In this document: piece by piece, positions 59,370 through 64,000 of the stretch
Layout: every line of letters starts with the position of its first letter
Numbering within the stretch: the stretch's first letter is position 1
Translations under genes and position numbers: made by a program
Notes under the pieces: model-generated
What the model was told of the DNA's origin: nothing
Seen by the model: only the letters and a program-made list of their open reading frames with translations
Databases searched by the model: none
Assembly: GCF_023630705.1 (NCBI RefSeq)
Contig: NZ_JALQEM010000041.1
Location: forward strand, 416,671-480,670
DNA length: 64,000 nucleotides
Reading direction: 5' to 3'
Source: Caballeronia sp. GAFFF1
Lineage (GTDB): Bacteria; Pseudomonadota; Gammaproteobacteria; Burkholderiales; Burkholderiaceae

Positions 59370-60167
59370 ATGACCCCACACTCGAGGAAGATTCTCGCCG
59401 CCGCGGCGCTCGCCATGATGACGGCGGCCGCCTCGCTTTCCGCGTCCGCGAAGGAATGGAGCACGATTCGCATGGGCGTCGATCCGACGTATCCGCCGTT
59501 CGAATCGGTCGCGAAGGACGGCGCGGTGCAGGGCTTCGACATCGACCTCGGCAACGCGCTCTGCGAACGTCTGAAGGCGAAATGCGTGTGGGTGCAAAGC
59601 AGCTTCGACGGCCTCATTCCCGGCCTCCAGGCGCGCAAGTTCGACGTGATCCTCTCGTCGATGGCGGCGACGGCCAAGCGCCGCGAGCAGATCGACTTCA
59701 CGGACCGGCTGTACCGCAATCAGACGCGCCTCATCGCCCGCGCCGATGCGCGCTTGCTTCCCGAAGCCGCGAAGCTCGCGGGCAAGCGCGTCGCGGTCGA
59801 GCAAGGCACCGTGCAGGAAACGTATGCGCGCGAAAAATGGGCGGCCGCGGGCGTCGAAGTGGTGCCGTATCCGAGCTACGATCAGGCGTACGCCGACCTT
59901 GTCGCGGGCCGGGTCGATGCCGTGTTGATGGACGCCGTGCAGGGCCAGTTGGGATTTCTCGCGACGCCGCACGGCAAGGGCTTCGCGTTCGCGGGCGACG
60001 TGGTGTATGACCCGAAGATCATGGGCGACGGCGACGCCGCCGGCGTGCGCAAGTCCGACGCCGACCTGCGCGACGCGCTCAACGGCGCGATTGCGGGCAT
60101 GCTGCGCGACGGGTCGTATCGCAAGATCGAGGCGAAATACTTCGACTTCGACATGTACGGCAAGTGA
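59370..60167 (+). CDS. Amino-acid ABC transporter substrate-binding protein (family 3)
   Basis: The 265-residue protein has a signal peptide and the family 3 bilobal fold (EWSTIRMGVDPTYPPFESVAKDGAVQGFDIDLGNALCERL; VDAVLMDAVQGQLGFLATPHGKGFAFAGD). It is like lysine/arginine/ornithine and opine-binding proteins. It follows the oxidase operon by 37 bases and is probably co-transcribed. No permease or ATPase gene follows, so it is an orphan here. It likely delivers the substrate the oxidase uses. Confidence 0.9.
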   Translation: MTPHSRKILAAAALAMMTAAASLSASAKEWSTIRMGVDPTYPPFESVAKDGAVQGFDIDLGNALCERLKAKCVWVQSSFDGLIPGLQARKFDVILSSMAATAKRREQIDFTDRLYRNQTRLIARADARLLPEAAKLAGKRVAVEQGTVQETYAREKWAAAGVEVVPYPSYDQAYADLVAGRVDAVLMDAVQGQLGFLATPHGKGFAFAGDVVYDPKIMGDGDAAGVRKSDADLRDALNGAIAGMLRDGSYRKIEAKYFDFDMYGK

Positions 60168-60191
60168 ACCGGCGCGGTGCGCGTGGCACGC

Positions 60192-60605
60192 TCACGCCCA
60201 CGCACCGCTTTCCCCGAACGCGACGTGCGCCCGGCGCGGCCCGCCTGCGCGATGCATCGTCAGCGCGACGATCTCGCGCGTGGGAACGCTGGTCGCAAGC
60301 GTCGCGACCTGCCTCGCGCTGAACCAGTCGCAGCGCGTGATCTCGTTGCGCGGCACCGGAATCGCCAGATCGCCGATGACCGCGCCGAATACGTGATGAT
60401 GCTTGTTCATGCCGCCGAACAGAAACAGGTACCGCAGTTCGCCGACGACCAGTCCGGTTTCTTCCTCCAGCTCGCGCCGCGCCGCCTCTTCCGGCGACTC
60501 CTTGCGCCAGATCGTGCCGCCCGGCAACGCCCAGCGGGAACGCTTGCGCGCGACGAGCAGAATCTTCATGTCGCGCGTGCAGATGATGGTCGCTCTCTCT
60601 TTCAT
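60192..60605 (-). CDS. NUDIX hydrolase
   Basis: The 137-residue protein contains the Nudix box GGTIWRKESPEEAARRELEEETGL (G-x5-E-x7-R-E-U-x-E-E-x-G). It hydrolyses a nucleoside diphosphate linked to another moiety; the substrate is unknown. The ATG at 60605 (MKERATIICTRD) is preferred to a GTG at 60674. It is convergent with the substrate-binding-protein gene and divergent to glpD. Confidence 0.88.
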   Translation of the reverse strand: MKERATIICTRDMKILLVARKRSRWALPGGTIWRKESPEEAARRELEEETGLVVGELRYLFLFGGMNKHHHVFGAVIGDLAIPVPRNEITRCDWFSARQVATLATSVPTREIVALTMHRAGGPRRAHVAFGESGAWA

Positions 60606-60784
60606 CGTCGTCGGACGTTCCGGCTCTTCAGCAGCGCGCGGCAGCGCATTGGCGCCGCGCGGATCTCGTTGCACAATCCGTTAGCCATAACCATGCCGCG
60701 ACGCGCTGCGTCTGACTGAACGGGCCGCAAATCATCGGCCGCGCGCCGGCTCGGACTAAACTAGCTGCATCATACGGAGACAGC

Positions 60785-62332
60785 ATGGTCGAGCCTTCGC
60801 AGTGGGATGTTCTCGTAGTGGGCGGCGGCATCAACGGCGCGGGCATCGCGCGGGATCTGGCCGGGCGCGGCGCGCGCGTGATGCTCGTGGAACAGGACGA
60901 CCTCGCGCAGCACACGTCGTCCGCGAGCACCAAGCTCATTCACGGCGGCCTGCGCTATCTGGAATACCGCGAGTTCGGCCTCGTCAGGAAGGCGCTCAAG
61001 GAACGCGAGGTTCTGCTCTCCATCGCGCCGCATCTGATCGCGCCGCTGCGCTTCGTAATGCCGCACGTTCCCGCGCTGCGCCCCGCATGGATGATTCGCG
61101 CGGGCCTCTTTCTGTATGACCACTTGAGCCGCCGCGCGGTGCTCGAAGGCTCACGCGGCGTCGATTTGCGGGCGCATTTCGCGGGCGCGCCGCTCGTCGA
61201 TTCGATCACGCGCGGCTTCATTTATTCCGATGCCGCCGTCGACGACGCGCGGCTCGTCGTCCTCAACGCGCTGGACGCGCGCGAACGCGGCGCGCAGATC
61301 GCGACGCGGACGCGCTTCGTCGGCGCATCGCGGGGCGAGCGCGAATGGCGCGTCGAACTGAGCGATGCGTCCGGTCATCGGCGCGAAGTCGCGGCGCGCG
61401 CCATCGTCAACGCGGCGGGTCCGTGGGTCGGCGCGCTTGCCGCCGGCGATTCGACCGCGCGCCCGATGCGGCTCGTGAAGGGCAGTCACATCGTCACGCG
61501 CAAGCTGTTCGATCACGATCACGCGTACATCCTCCAGAACGACGACCGGCGCATCGTGTTTGCGATTCCGTGGCAACGCGATTACACGCTGATCGGCACG
61601 ACGGACGTCGACTATCAAGGCCCGCTCGCGGACGTGCGCATCGCGGATGACGAGATCGAGTATCTGTGCGCCGCCGTGAACCGCTATTTCCGCCAGCCGG
61701 TGACGCGCGCGGACGTCGTCTGGTCGTATGCAGGCGTGCGGCCGTTGCTGGCCGACGGCGCCGACGACGCGGCTTCGGCCACGCGCGACTATCGGCTCGA
61801 ACTGGATGCGCGCGGCGCGCCGCTCGTCACCGTTTTGGGCGGCAAGATCACGACCTATCGCCGGCTCGCGGAAGAAGCGGTCGAGCGGCTCGCCGCGCCG
61901 CTTTCGCTGACAGCGCCTGCCTGGACGCACGCCGCGCCGCTTCCCGGCGGCGACATGCCGAATGCGGACTTTGCGCGCTTTCTGCGAGCGTTTCGCGAGC
62001 GGCACCGCTTTCTGTCGGCGGAACTGGCCGAACGCTACGCGCGCGCATACGGCACGCGCGCCGACGCCCTGCTCGATGGCATCGACACGATTTCCGGCAT
62101 GGGAGCGATGCTCGCGCCGGCACTCTATGAGGCCGAAGCCGCGTATCTCGTCGCTCACGAGTGGGCGCAATCGGCTGACGACATTCTCTGGCGCCGCACG
62201 AAGCTCGGCATGCGCGCGAGCCCGGCCGACGTCGAGCGCCTGAACGCGTGGCTCGCGGCGCGCAATCGCAATCAGCGCGATGCGCGGCGCAACAGTCCCG
62301 CGAGCGCGAAGCCCGCGCCGAGCGCGACGTAG
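60785..62332 (+). CDS. glpD: Glycerol-3-phosphate dehydrogenase GlpD (FAD)
   Basis: The 515-residue protein has the GlpD start WDVLVVGGGINGAGIARDLAGRG (FAD), SSASTKLIHGGLRYLEYREFGLVRKALKERE, GLFLYDHLSRR and VKGSHIVTRKLF, then the C-terminal domain from about residue 390. It oxidises glycerol-3-phosphate to dihydroxyacetone phosphate at the inner membrane, passing electrons to quinone. GGAG precedes the ATG at 60785. Its 3' end overlaps the convergent gene by 61 bases. No glpF or glpK is beside it. Confidence 0.95.
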   Translation: MVEPSQWDVLVVGGGINGAGIARDLAGRGARVMLVEQDDLAQHTSSASTKLIHGGLRYLEYREFGLVRKALKEREVLLSIAPHLIAPLRFVMPHVPALRPAWMIRAGLFLYDHLSRRAVLEGSRGVDLRAHFAGAPLVDSITRGFIYSDAAVDDARLVVLNALDARERGAQIATRTRFVGASRGEREWRVELSDASGHRREVAARAIVNAAGPWVGALAAGDSTARPMRLVKGSHIVTRKLFDHDHAYILQNDDRRIVFAIPWQRDYTLIGTTDVDYQGPLADVRIADDEIEYLCAAVNRYFRQPVTRADVVWSYAGVRPLLADGADDAASATRDYRLELDARGAPLVTVLGGKITTYRRLAEEAVERLAAPLSLTAPAWTHAAPLPGGDMPNADFARFLRAFRERHRFLSAELAERYARAYGTRADALLDGIDTISGMGAMLAPALYEAEAAYLVAHEWAQSADDILWRRTKLGMRASPADVERLNAWLAARNRNQRDARRNSPASAKPAPSAT

Positions 62333-62736
62333 GTGAGCGCGAGCCCCTGATTCGACAGATGCGCTTCGTAGCCCGGCGTCAGGCGCTTGGGCACGACATG
62401 GTAGTCGACGACATACGCGACGGCGCTCGTCGTGACCGCCGAAGCTGCGATCTTCGCGGGCGACGGACGGCGGCCGCAGAGCGTCTCGAACAGCACGCCC
62501 CAAAAGACTGCACTGCCCAGGTGTATGCCCGCGCCCGTTGCCGTGTATCTTGCGCTGAGACGTTCCTCGCGCGGAGCGGAATCGGGCCACAGACAATGCG
62601 TGACCGCGTTCATCACCGCATAGGGACGATGCCCCGACTTCGCCGCCAGCGCCGCCGCGATCGCAGCCGACGTCAGTCCCGCCACGCCGCCCGACGCGAG
62701 CGCGCGCATCAGTGCGCTATCGGATGTGGAATTCAT
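62272..62736 (-). CDS. Uncharacterised small membrane protein
   Basis: The 154-residue hydrophobic protein has about three to four membrane segments, including GGVAGLTSAAIAAALAAKSG, GIHLGSAVFWGVLFETL, AASAVTTSAVAYVVDY and TYVALGAGFALAGLL. No family is assigned with confidence. Its 3' end lies inside the glpD 3' end (61-base convergent overlap), and the small zinc-ribbon gene lies upstream. It has no obvious motif that reveals a role. Confidence 0.65.
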   Translation of the reverse strand: MNSTSDSALMRALASGGVAGLTSAAIAAALAAKSGHRPYAVMNAVTHCLWPDSAPREERLSARYTATGAGIHLGSAVFWGVLFETLCGRRPSPAKIAASAVTTSAVAYVVDYHVVPKRLTPGYEAHLSNQGLALTYVALGAGFALAGLLRRASR

Positions 62737-62762
62737 GCGCTTCGCCTCCGTTCGAAACTTGT

Positions 62763-62930
62763 CTAGCTGCTCTTGTTACCCGGCTCGCGAACGCGCGTCG
62801 AGTACGTGTCGTTGCCGCACTTCGGGCACTTCGGAATGGTGTGGCCTTTCGTGACATGCGTCGAGTGATGGCACTTGGCGCAGCGGAAATCGCCGGTTTT
62901 CTCGGCCTTTTCGCCTGAATGAGCTGACAT
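62763..62930 (-). CDS. Small zinc-ribbon protein
   Basis: The 55-residue product contains two knuckles, CAKC and CPKC, separated by HHSTHVTKGHTIPK, the pattern of a zinc ribbon as in zinc-finger-type small proteins. It starts MSAHSGEKAEK at 62930 with GGAG 5 bases upstream. It is 26 bases ahead of the membrane-protein gene on the same strand. The function is unknown. Confidence 0.75.
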   Translation of the reverse strand: MSAHSGEKAEKTGDFRCAKCHHSTHVTKGHTIPKCPKCGNDTYSTRVREPGNKSS

Positions 62931-63078
62931 CTCGGCTCCGCTTCGGACTCCATTGTTTCTGCATCCGCAGCAAGCGTTATTCCGGGCGCGGCAAGCGCGC
63001 TTCGCGACGCGCGGCACAGCGATTGCGCGTCAACGGTTACGCGCGGTGAAGCGCGTTTCTCTCGACAAGGAGCACGTG

Positions 63079-63585
63079 ATGACCGAACCCGCTGAACATT
63101 TGTTGGACTGGCTACGCGACGCACACGCCATGGAGCAGCAAGCCGAACAGATGCTGCGCGCGCAATCCGGCCGGCTCGAAAACTATCCGCAGCTGAAGGC
63201 CCGTATCGATCAGCATCTGGAAGAAACGCTTGGTCAGCAGAAGATCGTGCAGGAATGTATCGAGCGCCTCGGCGGCTCGACTTCCATCATGAAGGACCTG
63301 ACCGCGAAGATGATGGCGTTCGGGCAGGCCGCTGGCGGCATGACGCAAACCGATGAAGTGGTGAAGGGCGCGATCATGAGCTATGTGTTCGAGAATCTGG
63401 AGATCGCGTCGTACACGTCGTTGATTGCGGCAGCCGAGCGTTGCGGCGACGCGCAGACCAAGGCGGCTTGCGAGCGCATTCTTCCGCAGGAGCAGGCCAT
63501 GGCGCAGTGGCTGCTCGAACACATTCCGTCCATCTCGACGCAGTATCTGGAGCGTTCCGCCACCGGCCAGGAGGCGAAGAAATAA
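63079..63585 (+). CDS. DUF892 (YciF-like) ferritin-like protein
   Basis: The 168-residue helical protein matches DUF892/YciF, a ferritin-like four-helix fold: LLDWLRDAHAMEQQAEQMLRAQSGRLENYPQLKARIDQHLEET, AAGGMTQTDEVVKGAIMSYVFENLEIASYTSLIAAAERCGD and LPQEQAMAQWL. The family is stress-induced and, in enteric bacteria, sits with a manganese catalase (yciGFE-katN). The same catalase begins downstream here. The ATG at 63079 follows AAGGAG. Confidence 0.87.
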   Translation: MTEPAEHLLDWLRDAHAMEQQAEQMLRAQSGRLENYPQLKARIDQHLEETLGQQKIVQECIERLGGSTSIMKDLTAKMMAFGQAAGGMTQTDEVVKGAIMSYVFENLEIASYTSLIAAAERCGDAQTKAACERILPQEQAMAQWLLEHIPSISTQYLERSATGQEAKK

Positions 63586-63869
63586 GTCATGCGCGCCGGA
63601 GCCGCCGCTCGGTGGCACGTCCGTTGCTGAAAGGAAAACGCCCGCCCGTTCGTATGTCCGAGCATGCGACGGGCAGGTTCCATTCGATACCGCGGCATTC
63701 TGCGCCGCATCACGCCAGCGCGAATGTCCTGCGCTGAGGCTCGCAGCAGCACGACTGCAAGTGACGTCATGACGCCCTCACTGTCGCTGCGAGTAGAAGC
63801 CTCTTGAAACCTCGTTCGGGTGCCGCTTGCGCCGCAAGCGCCGCTCGTCCATAACCAGGAGCCGTTGAT

Positions 63870-64000
63870 ATGTTCGTACATAACAAACGCCTGCAATATA
63901 CCGTCCGCGTGGCAGCCCCGAATCCCGGCCTCGCCAATCTGCTCCTCGAGCAGTTCGGCGGCCCGCAAGGCGAGCTTGCCGCCGCCATGCGCTACTTCAC
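63870..64000 (+). CDS. Manganese catalase (partial, 5' end)
   Basis: The visible first 43 residues read MFVHNKRLQYTVRVAAPNPG and go on with LANLLLEQFGGPQGELAAAMRYF, which is the conserved start of bacterial non-haem manganese catalases, with the first metal-ligand Glu region. The gene runs off the right edge. AGGAG lies 8 bases upstream of the ATG at 63870. It follows the DUF892 gene by 284 bases and may be expressed with it under stress. Confidence 0.85.
   Translation, partial: MFVHNKRLQYTVRVAAPNPGLANLLLEQFGGPQGELAAAMRYF

Overview
The window reads as chromosomal DNA of a high-GC betaproteobacterium of the family Burkholderiaceae, most likely a Paraburkholderia or Caballeronia relative. This rests on the codon use, on the hopanoid tail genes hpnI-hpnJ-hpnK-hpnL, on several small families typical of that group (DUF3005, DUF3460, DUF6723, DUF3597, DUF2934) and on the many LysR regulators next to catabolic genes. 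I saw no rRNA, tRNA, insertion sequence, phage, CRISPR array, plasmid gene or replication origin. The genus is an inference.

Layout. 0-4.4 kb: a UbiX/UbiD-type prenyl-FMN decarboxylase pair facing a LysR regulator and an aldehyde dehydrogenase. 4.4-9.7 kb: a four-repeat membrane protein, then the hopanoid side-chain operon hpnIJKL. 10-11.5 kb: a glycine-rich exported protein and a GAF-GGDEF protein with a damaged GGDEF motif. 11.5-19.3 kb: a five-gene sugar-acid operon (GarD-like dehydratase, L-KDA-dehydratase-like enzyme, MFS importer, FMN 2-hydroxyacid dehydrogenase, HIBADH-like reductase) with a divergent LysR-GNAT pair. 19.3-22.4 kb: the organic hydroperoxide genes ohr and ohrR, which share a visible operator, flanking a short-chain dehydrogenase, a tautomerase and a LysR. 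22.5-23.3 kb: an FMN riboswitch ahead of a second-type lumazine synthase. 23.5-28.3 kb: diacylglycerol kinase, a rubredoxin fusion, TetR and LysR regulators and small unknowns. 28.3-30.7 kb: a Tat-exported phospholipase C with a lipoprotein gene.

30.8-53 kb is an accessory, stress-flavoured zone: two DUF421 membrane proteins ending in zinc ribbons, DUF2252, DUF3005, DUF3460, a PAS-PAS hybrid kinase with two receivers, two Hsp20 chaperones, two YsnF-type DUF2382 proteins, a cold-shock gene with a clear promoter and terminator, a GGDEF-EAL protein coupled to a TenA/PqqC-like protein, OmpW, a three-gene hydrolase operon containing an unrecognised 461-residue protein, a run of small DUF proteins, and MgtC. 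53-60 kb: a royal-jelly-type beta-propeller with an SDR, then a LysR facing a three-subunit FAD/2Fe-2S amine or opine oxidase operon and an amino-acid binding protein. 60-64 kb: NUDIX, glpD, small proteins, a YciF-like DUF892 protein and the start of a manganese catalase.

The catabolic sets each pair enzymes with a dedicated LysR regulator and often a candidate palindromic operator. The best-supported regulatory circuit is OhrR acting at ohr and at its own promoter. The least explained units are the hydrolase operon at 45.9-49.2 kb, the zinc-ribbon DUF421 pair and the mixed sugar-acid operon.
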